A DNA stretch of 64,000 nucleotides, from the NCBI RefSeq assembly GCF_014639315.1, contig NZ_BMFY01000010.1, positions 62,001 through 126,000 of the forward strand, given 5' to 3'. Position numbers and translations under genes: made by a program. The first letter of the stretch is position 1. Every line of letters begins with the position of its first letter. This document shows positions 24,777 through 33,846 of the stretch, piece by piece. The notes beneath the pieces were generated by a model, which saw only the letters and a program-made list of their open reading frames with translations, was not told the origin of the DNA and made no database searches. The DNA is from Sediminivirga luteola (GTDB lineage: Bacteria; Actinomycetota; Actinomycetes; Actinomycetales; Brevibacteriaceae).

Positions 24777-27700
24777 CTACCGGCGCCGGCGAGCGAGGTA
24801 CAAGGTCCCGCCGCCGAAGGCCAGCAGGATCAGGCCGAGGGCCAATGCCGCCAGCTCGCCACCGGTCCGCGGCAGCGGCCCGGCTGGTCCGCCGGCACCG
24901 CCGGCACCGCCAGCTCCGGAACTGCCGGCCGAGCCGGAGCCGCCGGGCGCACCCGGAGCGGGCTCGCTGGTCTCGGCCTCGTCAGGTCCCGGCCCGCCGG
25001 GCGCGGGCTCCCCGGGTGTCGGTTCGGCGGGGGCGGGCTCCGTTGGAGCTGGCGCACCGGTTTCAGCGAGCACCTCGAAGCGTCCCTCGTAGAGCACCTC
25101 ACCGGTGGCGCTGTACACAAACAGCGTGTGATTGCCGGGGGCGATGTCCTCCGGGACGGCGAAGACGGCGGTGCCGTCCTGCACGATCGCGGTTCCCAGG
25201 TCGACCGGATCCGAGTGCAGCTCAGCCGAAACCGTCTGCCCCTCGTACTCCGCCAGTCCGGTGACCACGATCGGATCCCCGGGCCTGCCGGACTCCACCT
25301 CGACGCTCACGCCACCACCGGGCTGCGTCGGCTCAGGCTCAGTGGGCTCGGGCTCCGTCGGCTCGGGCTGCGTGGGCTCAGGCTCAGTGGGGGCCGGAGT
25401 CGTGGGCTCGGGCTCGGTCGGGACGGTCGTCGGCCCAGGTTCGGTCGGCCCGGTCGGTCCCGGCTCTGTCGGAGCAGTCGTCGGTGCCGGAGTGGTCGGA
25501 GTCGGCGTGGTCGGAGTCGGCGTGGTTGGCCCCGGCTCCGTCGGAGCAGTGGTCGGCCCGGGTTCGGTCGGCGTCGTCGGCCCGGTCGGTTCCGGTTCGG
25601 TCGGCTCAGTCGTCGGTCCGGTCGGCGCAGGTTCCGTCGGCGCCGGCGTGGTCGGCACTGGCTCGGTCGGCGCCGGAGTCGTGGGCTCGGGTACCGGCTC
25701 AGTCGTGGGTTCCGGCGTCGGCTCACCGCCGCCATCCCCTTCCTCCGGGCGGGTGAAGGTCCACTCGGCGGCGGCGTCCTCGGCCAGCGCGTAACCGGGC
25801 AGGGCAACCGCCGAGACCGTCACGGATTTCCCGTGCTCGACGATCACGGTCCCGGTCACGACGTCCTCACCGATCCGGTATTCCACCCCCTCAACCTCAG
25901 GGATGTCCAGCACGCCCGTCTCCTCGTCAAAACCGGGCTCGACGGGGGTGGCCTCGGTGAGCGTCACCGTCACGGTCACCGTCTGGGACTGGGCCTGCGT
26001 GAAATAGCTGGTGCCGGAATAGACCACGACGAAGCGGTTCTCACCGGCGGATAGCCGGTCAGCCGGTACCGTGAGCTCCGCCGTCAGAGAATCTGTCTCC
26101 GCCAGGTCCACGACGGCGATCGGGTTGTTCCACCCCGCATCGGAAGCCTCGTGCAGATTCAGCTGCCCGCCCGGGAAGTCCGGATTCACGTCAAAGAACT
26201 CGGCCATCTCGTTCAGCAGCTCACGGAGGGTGCCCTCCTCGGGCCATTCCTCGGGAAGGAGCACCTCCGCCGTCAACTCGACGTCCTGGCCCCAGTCCGC
26301 GGCCGACGGGCCATCCAGCGTGAGGCCCGGCTCGGCGGGCCCAGGACGCACTTCCAGCACATTCGAACGCGACGCAGCCACCCCGTGCGCCGCCGAGGCC
26401 GGGATCCTGGCGGTCAGCGGCCAGACGTCCCCGCCGGACGCCATGATCAAGGCCGCCGCGAGCTCCGCAGGGGGCGGGCCGTCGCCGACCTGATTGGACA
26501 ACACGAATGTGGCGGTGCCGTCGGCGTTCAGCTCGGCGGTGACCGGTGTCCCGTCGATCAGCTCCAGCCGCCGCTCATCGTTCTCGTACCCGCTGAGATC
26601 GGTGTGGGCTTCTTCCCACAGCTCCACGACGACGCCCTCCAGGCCGAGACCCTCAGGAGCCGTCACGGTCACCGGCACCTCCAGCTCGTCGAAGGGGTAC
26701 CAGCTCAACGTCTCCGGGATCGCCACAGACACGTCGACCAGGTCGAACGCCGCCTGATGGCCGGCGGAGACCGCCTCGGTGAAGTACCGCGTACCGGAGA
26801 ACACCGCCACGAACTCGTACTCGGTGCTGTCGGCCAACGACGCCGCCGGGATGACCAGCTCCGTGCTGAGGGCATCCGCCTCCGCCAGATCCACCGAGGC
26901 GAAAGGTCGCTCGAAGCCGGTGTCGTCCGCGGCGTACAGCGTGATCTCACCCGCCGGGAAGTCCGGCACCGGGAAGCCGCCTCCCCTCATGAAGTCCAGG
27001 ATCTCGCGCAGATCGTCCGCGCTGAACCAGCCTTCCGGCAGTCCCAGCTCCGCGGTCAGGGTCAGGTCCTCGCCCCAGATGAGCACCTCGGGTCCGTCGA
27101 GTGTGAGAGCGGGCTCGGCCGGCGCCACCGTCAGAGCGGTGACGTTCGAGGCAGCGTCGGCCAGCCCCCTGTGCCCCTGGTCGATCACGCGCACGGCAAG
27201 ATCGGTGGCGATGTCCCCGCCATCGGGCGCTCCGGCGAAGAGCATGGTGAGGAGGGGGTACGCCTCCGGGTCCAGGCCGAAAGCAGCCTCAAGCACTCCG
27301 GCGGGCAGCAGAAGCGTCGCTTTGCCGTCGCCGTTCAGCACCGCCGTGACGGGATCCCCCGCCGGCAGCGGATAGCCGTCGACGAAGACCGGCGCTCCGT
27401 CTTCTGGATAGCTGATGGTCCACGCCTCCCAGAGCTCCACCACGACGCCCCCGAGGTCCACGCCCTCCGGCGCAGTGGCGGTCACGGGAATCTCGATGTC
27501 CTCGCCGACCAGCCATTCGGTCACGCCGGGAATCGTCAGCTCCAGCTCCGCGGCGTCCGCCTCAGGCTCCGAGGTGACCTCCAGCCCCCTGGGCTGTGCA
27601 GCGGGCTGACGCGCAGTGAAGCTGGGCAAGATCAGCTCAGGGGCCATCGCCTCATCGGGCCCCGGGGACCCTGAACTGGCCGGGGACCCTGAACGGGGCT

Positions 27701-27842
27701 GTGCAGCAGGTTCCGCTGAGGGAGCGCCGCCTTGCCCGGCCTCGACATCGTCCCAGCTGACGGCGGCGGCCGGACCGGTCAGGACCAGCACTATCGCCAC
27801 AACGGCGGCAAGCAGGCGGCGGAAGGTCACGATCTTCTTCAC
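24777..27842 (-). CDS. Large LPRTG-anchored surface protein with repeats
   Basis: A 1021-residue secreted protein: signal peptide (LAAVVAIVLVLTGPAAAVSW), then two related beta-rich units, each with EIPVTATAPEGVDL- or VTVTAPEGLGL-like segments and a LTLDGPEVLIWG- or LTLDGPSAADWG-like segment. A region around VDIPEVEGVEYRIGEDVVTGT follows, then about 135 residues of Pro/Thr/Glu repeats (near 706-843), a module beginning PGDPIVVTGL and a second disordered stretch. The cell-wall signal is LPRTG (990-994), a hydrophobic helix and RRRR. GTG 27842 follows GGGGAC and gives a normal signal peptide. It is probably an adhesin or stalk protein linked to peptidoglycan by a sortase. Confidence 0.85.
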   Translation of the reverse strand: MKKIVTFRRLLAAVVAIVLVLTGPAAAVSWDDVEAGQGGAPSAEPAAQPRSGSPASSGSPGPDEAMAPELILPSFTARQPAAQPRGLEVTSEPEADAAELELTIPGVTEWLVGEDIEIPVTATAPEGVDLGGVVVELWEAWTISYPEDGAPVFVDGYPLPAGDPVTAVLNGDGKATLLLPAGVLEAAFGLDPEAYPLLTMLFAGAPDGGDIATDLAVRVIDQGHRGLADAASNVTALTVAPAEPALTLDGPEVLIWGEDLTLTAELGLPEGWFSADDLREILDFMRGGGFPVPDFPAGEITLYAADDTGFERPFASVDLAEADALSTELVIPAASLADSTEYEFVAVFSGTRYFTEAVSAGHQAAFDLVDVSVAIPETLSWYPFDELEVPVTVTAPEGLGLEGVVVELWEEAHTDLSGYENDERRLELIDGTPVTAELNADGTATFVLSNQVGDGPPPAELAAALIMASGGDVWPLTARIPASAAHGVAASRSNVLEVRPGPAEPGLTLDGPSAADWGQDVELTAEVLLPEEWPEEGTLRELLNEMAEFFDVNPDFPGGQLNLHEASDAGWNNPIAVVDLAETDSLTAELTVPADRLSAGENRFVVVYSGTSYFTQAQSQTVTVTVTLTEATPVEPGFDEETGVLDIPEVEGVEYRIGEDVVTGTVIVEHGKSVTVSAVALPGYALAEDAAAEWTFTRPEEGDGGGEPTPEPTTEPVPEPTTPAPTEPVPTTPAPTEPAPTGPTTEPTEPEPTGPTTPTEPGPTTAPTEPGPTTPTPTTPTPTTPAPTTAPTEPGPTGPTEPGPTTVPTEPEPTTPAPTEPEPTQPEPTEPEPTEPEPTQPGGGVSVEVESGRPGDPIVVTGLAEYEGQTVSAELHSDPVDLGTAIVQDGTAVFAVPEDIAPGNHTLFVYSATGEVLYEGRFEVLAETGAPAPTEPAPAEPTPGEPAPGGPGPDEAETSEPAPGAPGGSGSAGSSGAGGAGGAGGPAGPLPRTGGELAALALGLILLAFGGGTLYLARRRR
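25314..25725 (-). repeat. Pro/Thr/Glu-coding degenerate tandem repeats
   Basis: A run of degenerate 9-30-base units coding for variations of EPTTPAPTEP and TPTTPTP. On the plus strand it reads as recurring GGCTCGGTCGG and GTCGGCGTGGTCGG words. It forms the extended, probably glycosylated stalk of the surface protein. Such tracts change length by slippage or recombination. Confidence 0.8.
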
Positions 27843-27974
27843 AGTGGCGTCCCCGAAAGTGGTGCGAGCTGAATGAGTGTGGCGGGCACACGACGTACGA
27901 GGTCCTGGCCAGCCTTTACTCACCTCATCACGAGGTTTCGTTCAGGAACAGGGTGGTAGATACTCAAAAACGGT

Positions 27975-28934
27975 TCAGTTCTCGCCGCGGTACTGGACCG
28001 TGCCGGGCAGGTCGCGGGCGCGCAGCAGCGTGAAGATCCATCCGGCGCCGGTGCCGGGCCGATGGCGCATCGCCGCCCGGACCATCCCCTGGTCCAGGAT
28101 CTCCGTGTCCGGCGGCGCGACGCGACGCGAGTACGGCGTGCCGGGCTCGATCACCCGGCTCGTTCCCTCGACGGCGGACGGGAGCGAGGCGGCGAGCTCA
28201 TCCGGGTCCGGACTCGACGTGCACATCAGCGTGACCGGCACGCCGGCATTATCCGGCCGCACGCCCACCGCCACATCGCCGGCGATGACGGCGGCGGCGA
28301 CCTCGCCCAGGCAGGCGGCGTAGGCGCGGATCTCGGGGTCCTCCGCAGCGAGATCCTCCACCGAGTCCCAGGAAGGTTCCACTCCGGCCGCGGTGTAGAT
28401 CACATCGTCCTGCAGGGCGATGAGATGCCCCAGGGCGGTGGTCATCGGCTCAGCGGGATCCTCGTCCCGGCTCAGCGCCGTCTCGCCCTCCCAGCCCTGG
28501 GCGCGGGCCGCGGCATAGACGGCATCGGCGTCCTGGCCGCCGAGCAGCGCACCGGCACGTTCGGATCCGCCACCGGAGGCGATGGCCAGCTCGGCAGCCC
28601 GGACGTCCAGCCCGAGCCCGGCTGTCAGATGTGCCCGCGGCGCGAGCGCGCCGAGGCCCAGGTGGCGGACGTCGTCGTCCCAGGCGCCGCCGGGGTCGCT
28701 GTCCGCGAGTTCGCCGAGCCGCTGGACGTCGCCGAACTCGATCCAGAGATCCCCGCGTGGCGCGGGAACCCGGCGCAGCGCGAGCATGAACCGCGATTCC
28801 GGTGCCTCGCTCTCCGCCGTTCCGGGCGCCTGACCCGCCGGCTCGTCGCCGGCCTCTTCTGATCGGACGCAACCGCCAAGCAGGACGGCCACGGCGATGA
28901 GCGCCACGACCGTCCTGCTGACCTGGGCGAACAC
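27975..28934 (-). CDS. Lipoprotein of unknown function
   Basis: A 319-residue lipoprotein: VVALIAVAVLLGGC with lipidated Cys22, a disordered acidic linker, then a folded domain containing FMLALRRVPAPRGDLWIEFGDVQRLGEL, HLTAGLGLDVRAAELAIASGGG and GMVRAAMRHRPGTGAGWIFTLLRARDLP. I do not recognise the domain. GTG directly abuts the stop of the upstream LPRTG gene (no intergenic base) and lacks a strong ribosome-binding site, so it is probably translated by coupling. It stands between two LPRTG genes on the same strand, suggesting a cell-surface role connected with them. Confidence 0.7.
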   Translation of the reverse strand: MFAQVSRTVVALIAVAVLLGGCVRSEEAGDEPAGQAPGTAESEAPESRFMLALRRVPAPRGDLWIEFGDVQRLGELADSDPGGAWDDDVRHLGLGALAPRAHLTAGLGLDVRAAELAIASGGGSERAGALLGGQDADAVYAAARAQGWEGETALSRDEDPAEPMTTALGHLIALQDDVIYTAAGVEPSWDSVEDLAAEDPEIRAYAACLGEVAAAVIAGDVAVGVRPDNAGVPVTLMCTSSPDPDELAASLPSAVEGTSRVIEPGTPYSRRVAPPDTEILDQGMVRAAMRHRPGTGAGWIFTLLRARDLPGTVQYRGEN

Positions 28935-31034
28935 CTAGCGGCGCCGCCGGGAAAGGTGCAGCGCGCTGCCGCCTAGGGCGATCAGGGCCAGGCCTGCCCC
29001 CAAGGCGGCGAACTCGCCACCGGTCCGCGGGAGTGAACCGCCGGACCCGCCACCGGACCCGTCGTCACCCGAACCACCGGGCCCGGGCGGGCTCGTGTCG
29101 TCCGCGACCTCGAAGGAGGCGCTCAGGTCCGTCCCGTCCACCGTGACGGTGTAGCTCCCGATGTAGATGCTCGGATCCGAGGGGCTGTCGCCGTAGATGA
29201 CGAACGCGGCCGTGCCGTCCTCGTCCACCGGTACCGTCTGCGAAAGACCACGTACGGCCTCCCCGTCCGGAGCGATCGTGAACGTCACGGTCTCACCGGC
29301 GGTGAACCCGGTCGCAGTCGCCGTCACGCCTCGGTCCGGGTCGACGAACGCCTCCGGGGTGATCCGTTCCGGATCCACGCTCAGCTGCTGCTCGACCTGG
29401 GCGGCCAGCACCTCGAAAGGCCCTTCGTAGAGGACGTCGCCGGCGGCGTCGTACACGAACAGGGTGTGGTTACCCGGAGCGACCTCCGGGACGGTGAATC
29501 CGGCCGTGCCGTCCTGGACCAGGGCGGTCCCCAGGTCGACCGGATCCGAGTGCAGTTCGGCCGAAACCGTCTGCCCCTCGTATTCCTGCAGACCGGTGAC
29601 CACGATCGGATCACCGGGCTTCCCGGACACCTGCTCGACACTCACCTCATCGCCGGGCTGGGTGGGTTCCGGCTCGGTCGGGCCGGGAGTCGTCGGCTCA
29701 GGCTCAGTGGGCTCCGGGCTCGTCGGCTCCGGCTCGGTCGGGGCCGGAGTCGTCGGTTCTGGCTCCGTGGGTCCTGGAGTCGTGGGCTCCGGTTCCGTCG
29801 GCTCCGGGGTCGTCGGCTCCGGCTCGGTCGGCGTGCTCGTCGGTTCTGGCTCCGTCGGTTCCGGCTCAGTGGGCGCCGGGGTCGTGGGCTCCGGTTCCGT
29901 CGGCTCGGTCGTCGGCTCCGGGGTGGGTTCCGTGGTCGGCGGAGTCGTCGGTTCGGTGGTCGGCGGGGTGGTCGGCTCGGTCGTGGGTTCCGGCGTCGGC
30001 TCCGGATCCGGGTCCGGGTCCGGCAGCACCGTCAGCGTCGCCGAGTCCTGCTCGCCGGCGTCCGAGCGCATCTGGAGCTCGTACGTCCCCGGCGCCAGAG
30101 GGCCGCGGTACTCGTGCGAGAACCCGCCCGGGACGGACCCGCCATCGGCATCGCCAGTGGAGTACTGGCCCTGTTCCTGGCCGTCGATGAGCAGCGTCAC
30201 GGTGCTGCCAGGCGTGAAGCATTCGCCCAGCAGCGCCACGCCGTCCTCACGCAGCTCAGACGCGGTCAGTTCCGCCGGAAGGAGCCAGAAGCTCGGCGGC
30301 TGGCAGATCGGCTCCGGAGTGGGCTCAGTCGTCGGCTCAGGCGTCGTCGGCTCCGGGGTGGGCTCAGTCGTCGGTTCAGTGGTCGGCTCCGGCGTCGTCG
30401 GCTCAGTCGTCGGCTCCGGCGTCGTGGGCTCAGTCGTCGGCTCCGGAGTGGTGGGTTCCGGGGTCGTCGGCTCAGGCGTCGTGGGCTCGGTGGTCGGCTC
30501 CGGAGTGGTGGGTTCCGGGGTCGTCGGCTCAGGCGTCGTGGGCTCGGGCTCCGTCGGCTCCGGCTGCACCTCGGTCTGCGCCGTAAAGGTAAACCGGTAA
30601 CCCTGGCAGGAAAGCTCAGGCATGGAAGCGTACCCCTCGCCCGAGGCGGTGCCATCGGCGTTCACCACGACGCCCTCGAGCACGTACCGGACGGTCGATC
30701 CGCCCTCGCCGAAGTCCCAACTCAGATCGAACGGCTCCCCGGCGGTCACCTGCGTAGCGGGCATGCCAGCCCACTGCATGGGGGTCGGGAAGAGCCCGCA
30801 CTGGACATAGCTCTCGGTCTCGAACCCGGACATCACGCCGGCCTCGACCTGGAAACTCACCGTGGCGCCCGTATACGCCGTGCTCGTACCGGTATAGGTT
30901 CCCGAAGGCGGCGCTGCTTGCGCCGCGCTGGCGGGAAGACCGGCGGAGAACAGACTCAGCAGCAGCGCCAGCAGAGCGCCGATGATTCCTGCCGGCAGAA
31001 GTGCACGGCTCCGGGTGGCGGGGTCGTCGGGCAT
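28935..31034 (-). CDS. LPRTG-anchored surface protein with Pro/Thr/Glu repeats
   Basis: A 699-residue secreted protein. Signal peptide (IIGALLALLLSLFSAGLPASAAQA); a 75-residue N-terminal domain (SGTYTGTSTAYTGATVSFQV, FPTPMQWAG); Pro/Thr/Glu repeats; a domain QPPSFWLLPAELTASEL with GSTVTLLIDGQEQG; a second repeat tract; then a PGDPIVVTGL module nearly identical to that of the neighbouring surface protein, and a VDPERITPEAFVDPDRGVTATA module related to the third surface protein in this window. The end is LPRTG (668-672), a membrane helix and RRRR. ATG 31034 follows GAGAGGAA. It heads a minus-strand set with the lipoprotein and the larger surface protein. Confidence 0.87.
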   Translation of the reverse strand: MPDDPATRSRALLPAGIIGALLALLLSLFSAGLPASAAQAAPPSGTYTGTSTAYTGATVSFQVEAGVMSGFETESYVQCGLFPTPMQWAGMPATQVTAGEPFDLSWDFGEGGSTVRYVLEGVVVNADGTASGEGYASMPELSCQGYRFTFTAQTEVQPEPTEPEPTTPEPTTPEPTTPEPTTEPTTPEPTTPEPTTPEPTTEPTTPEPTTEPTTPEPTTEPTTEPTPEPTTPEPTTEPTPEPICQPPSFWLLPAELTASELREDGVALLGECFTPGSTVTLLIDGQEQGQYSTGDADGGSVPGGFSHEYRGPLAPGTYELQMRSDAGEQDSATLTVLPDPDPDPEPTPEPTTEPTTPPTTEPTTPPTTEPTPEPTTEPTEPEPTTPAPTEPEPTEPEPTSTPTEPEPTTPEPTEPEPTTPGPTEPEPTTPAPTEPEPTSPEPTEPEPTTPGPTEPEPTQPGDEVSVEQVSGKPGDPIVVTGLQEYEGQTVSAELHSDPVDLGTALVQDGTAGFTVPEVAPGNHTLFVYDAAGDVLYEGPFEVLAAQVEQQLSVDPERITPEAFVDPDRGVTATATGFTAGETVTFTIAPDGEAVRGLSQTVPVDEDGTAAFVIYGDSPSDPSIYIGSYTVTVDGTDLSASFEVADDTSPPGPGGSGDDGSGGGSGGSLPRTGGEFAALGAGLALIALGGSALHLSRRRR
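29650..30005 (-). repeat. Pro/Thr/Glu-coding tandem repeats, first tract
   Basis: Degenerate units coding TEPEPTTP and TTPPTTEP. On the plus strand GTCGTCGGCTCCGG-like words recur. It forms the outer of two stalk segments of the surface protein. Confidence 0.8.
30301..30570 (-). repeat. Pro/Thr/Glu-coding tandem repeats, second tract
   Basis: Very regular units coding EPTTPEPT and EPTTEPTT, with DNA repeats such as GGCTCAGTCGTCGGCTCCGG; nearly identical blocks recur around 30430 and 30490. It forms the inner stalk segment of the surface protein, with high potential for length variation. Confidence 0.8.
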
Positions 31035-31151
31035 ATGAGTTCCTCTCGGGGATGCGCCTGTCTTACGCGCTGTCAGGGAGCACTCGCGCGCCTCCCCGGC
31101 GGGAAGACGCGCCACATTCCACATCCTCCGCCTCGGAGCCCTGGGAGGGAT

Positions 31152-31183
31152 ACCCGTATTCCTACGGGTTTCATCACGAAACC
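31152..31183. promoter_or_regulatory. Two overlapping inverted repeats between divergent genes
   Basis: ACCCGTA-TTCC-TACGGGT (31152-31169) and GGTTTC-ATCAC-GAAACC (31167-31183) are perfect inverted repeats sharing the bases GGT, so the two stems exclude one another. They lie between the LPRTG surface-protein gene (minus) and the LuxR-type regulator gene (plus), about 140 bases from each. They may be operator sites of the regulator or alternative structures in a leader. Confidence 0.45.
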
Positions 31184-31320
31184 GACGGTGGCCGGTGTTT
31201 GGGACAGAAAGCTGATATACCGTAATCATCCTGTTCACAGCCGGATATATCGGCGCACGAATGCCGCCTCCCGAGCCGGGCGGCGCTGAGGTGAACTCGA
31301 ACCGGGAAAGGGACCGCATT

Positions 31321-33825
31321 GTGCTGATCGGACGTGACGAGGACGTCTCCCGGCTTCAGGCGGCCATCACCGGGGGCCGGCTGGCGCCGGGGGCCCTGCG
31401 GCTCGTCCGCCTCGAAGGGCCGATCGGTGCGGGGAAGACGGCGCTGCTCTCCCGCGTCCTGGCCGAGGCGCCGGGCCGCGTCCTGGCCACGCGCGCGGAC
31501 CGGATGTTCTCCTCCGGACCGCTTGCCGCCGCCCGCGTCCTGCTGGAGTCCCTGCTGCACGAGTCCCTTGCCCGCCTGGTCGAGGGGGCCGGGCCGGCCC
31601 AGCTCGCCCGCGCCTGCATTCAGGCGCTCGGCGAGGAACCCGTGACCATAGCCGTCGATGATGCGCAGTGGCTGGACCCCTCCTCAGAGGAGTTCTTCGC
31701 GGCCTTCCTCACCGCGCCGGCGCGAGCACCCCGCGTCCTCGTCCTGGCGCACCGTCCGCACCAGGAGCCCGCCGCGGTGCTCAGAGCGGCACGCCGTGCC
31801 GGCGCCAGCGATGAGCACCTGGTCGTGGGCGCGCTGCCGGAGACCGCCATCCGGACCCTGGCAGAGGGCCTGCCACCGCACCAAGCGCGGGCCGTGGCGG
31901 CCTCGGCGGACGGCAATCCCCTGTTCGCGCACGTCCTCATCTCGGCCTTTCAACGGCACCCCGAGGCGCGGGACGTCAGCGACGTCCTGGACCTGGCCCG
32001 GCTTGGACCCGGCGCCGGGCTGGCCGCCGCGGTCGCCGACGACATCCGTTCCCTGCCGGACTCCGCGCGCACCGTGCTGCGCGGCATCGCCGTCCTGGGC
32101 CGCCTCGATCTGCCCGGGCTGCGCGCCGTGACCGGACTGGATCCCGATCCGGTACGCGCGGCGCTGGAGGTGCTGCAACGGCACGGACTCCTGGCCGTGA
32201 CCAGCACCGAGGCCCTCCATCCGGTGATCCGGGCCGGCGTCTACCAGGACATCCCGCGGGACTGGGCGGTGCAGGCGCACCGCATCGCCGCGGCGCAGCC
32301 CGGCCTCGACCCGCTCGAACGCGCCGAGCACCTCGCGTTCCTCCGCGAACACGCCAGCGATGACGAGGTGGGCGAACTGGTGACGGCAGCCCGGCAGGCG
32401 CTCGGCGCGGCACCGGCCACAGCGCGCCGCTGGCTTGAGCCCGCATCGGCGCACCGGCGGTGCCCGGCCCTGGAGCTGGTCCTGGCACGAGCCGAGATGA
32501 TGTGCGGGGACACCGCGCGTGCGATCGAACGGCTACGTTCCCTGGCCACACGTTCGGAGCACGCCGGCGAAGCGCGCGTGCTGCTGGCCCACGGGCTGCG
32601 GATGAGCGGCAAGCCGGACGAGGCGAGTGCGCTGCTGCACGATCCCGGCGACGAGAACGTCGACCCGGCGCTGCTGATGGAACGGGTCGCCCTGGCCTCG
32701 CTGGTGGAAGAGCCCGTGCCGGAGGATCTGCTGGTGCGCCTGGCGGCGGAGGGCCGCCGGTACACCCTCGCGGCGGCGGCCTTCCGGACCATCTCGCTGC
32801 TGGTGTCCGGCCGGGTGCCGCTGGCCAGGGAGGCCTTCACCGGCGTGCTCGAGGGGCTGCACGAGCTGCCGCCGGAGGAACTGCGCGATGTCCTGGACGC
32901 GGCGGCGGCCGCGGTGTGGTCCGGGTACATCCTGGATCACACGCCGGCGGCGATCCGGCTCGGCACCCGGGCCCTGCGCACCGCCCGCCACTTCGGCCGC
33001 ACCACGCTGCTGGCGAATCTGGGCGCGGCCCTGGCCTTCGCGCTCATCCCGGCCGGCCGGCTGGAGGACGCCGATGCCGCCGCGGAGCAGGCGGTCGAGG
33101 ACGCCGGGCGGGCCGGCACGGCCGATCTGATCGGGATGGCACGCACCGCGCAGGCGCTCTCGGCGCTGTGGCGGCGCGACGAGTCCCTCATGCGGCTGCG
33201 CCTGGAGCAGCTGCGCGAGGCGCCGCTGCCGTCCGTGCTGTGGTGGCGGCGCACCGTGCTGTCCTCGCGTGCCCGCACGGCCGCCCTCGTGGGGGAGGCC
33301 GAACCCTATGCGTTCACGCCCGGGCCGGCCGATGGCACGGCGCCGCTGCGCTACGCGGATGCCGCGACGATCTCCTTCCTGGCCGGAGATCCGGCCACCG
33401 GCGTCCGGCTGGCACAGGAGGGCCTGGCCCTGGCGGATGCCGGCGGCCTGGAGAGCCAGGGCGCTCTGCTGCGCACCACGCTGGGAGAGGCGCTGCTGCG
33501 CGGCGGGCAGGATCCGGCCACCGCCCGGTCGCTGCTGGCGCAGGCCAGAGAGAGCTACGAGCAGCTCGCGATGCCCTACCCGGCCAGGCGTGCCGCCGCG
33601 GGCCAGGAGGAGGCCGAACGCCTGGTGCGGGACTCCGCGGCCGGCAGGCTGACGCCGAGGGAGCTCGAGGTCGCCCGGCTCGTCGCCGAGGGATTGAGCA
33701 ATCAGGACATCGCTGAACGTCTGGTGATCAGCCGGCGCACCGCCGAAGAGCACGTCTCGAAGGTGCTGCGCAAGCTCGGTGCCAGCTCACGCGTGGCCGT
33801 GGCCAGGATGCTGCCGCAGCCCTGA
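31321..33825 (+). CDS. Large ATP-binding LuxR-family regulator (LAL type)
   Basis: An 834-residue regulator of the LAL/MalT-like STAND class. Residues 3-12 read IGRDEDVSRL. The Walker A is GPIGAGKT (33-40) and the Walker B area is TIAVDDAQWLD (about 109-119). A middle helical region with TPR-like repeats senses the signal. The C-terminal LuxR helix-turn-helix (about 776-830) reads LTPRELEVARLVAEGLSNQDIAERLVIS. GTG 31321 is chosen since GGGAAAGGGA lies seven bases upstream and the family usually starts just before GRD; earlier in-frame starts at 31261 and 31291 are weaker. It is divergent from the surface-protein genes and could regulate them or itself. Confidence 0.9.
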   Translation: MLIGRDEDVSRLQAAITGGRLAPGALRLVRLEGPIGAGKTALLSRVLAEAPGRVLATRADRMFSSGPLAAARVLLESLLHESLARLVEGAGPAQLARACIQALGEEPVTIAVDDAQWLDPSSEEFFAAFLTAPARAPRVLVLAHRPHQEPAAVLRAARRAGASDEHLVVGALPETAIRTLAEGLPPHQARAVAASADGNPLFAHVLISAFQRHPEARDVSDVLDLARLGPGAGLAAAVADDIRSLPDSARTVLRGIAVLGRLDLPGLRAVTGLDPDPVRAALEVLQRHGLLAVTSTEALHPVIRAGVYQDIPRDWAVQAHRIAAAQPGLDPLERAEHLAFLREHASDDEVGELVTAARQALGAAPATARRWLEPASAHRRCPALELVLARAEMMCGDTARAIERLRSLATRSEHAGEARVLLAHGLRMSGKPDEASALLHDPGDENVDPALLMERVALASLVEEPVPEDLLVRLAAEGRRYTLAAAAFRTISLLVSGRVPLAREAFTGVLEGLHELPPEELRDVLDAAAAAVWSGYILDHTPAAIRLGTRALRTARHFGRTTLLANLGAALAFALIPAGRLEDADAAAEQAVEDAGRAGTADLIGMARTAQALSALWRRDESLMRLRLEQLREAPLPSVLWWRRTVLSSRARTAALVGEAEPYAFTPGPADGTAPLRYADAATISFLAGDPATGVRLAQEGLALADAGGLESQGALLRTTLGEALLRGGQDPATARSLLAQARESYEQLAMPYPARRAAAGQEEAERLVRDSAAGRLTPRELEVARLVAEGLSNQDIAERLVISRRTAEEHVSKVLRKLGASSRVAVARMLPQP

Positions 33826-33846
33826 ACCCCGGCTCGTACCGGAAGC

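Noticed and set aside
25314-30570. Regular repeats that could be mistaken for a CRISPR array
   Set aside because: The repeats are in frame within surface-protein genes, code for Pro/Thr/Glu and have no unique spacers or cas genes nearby.
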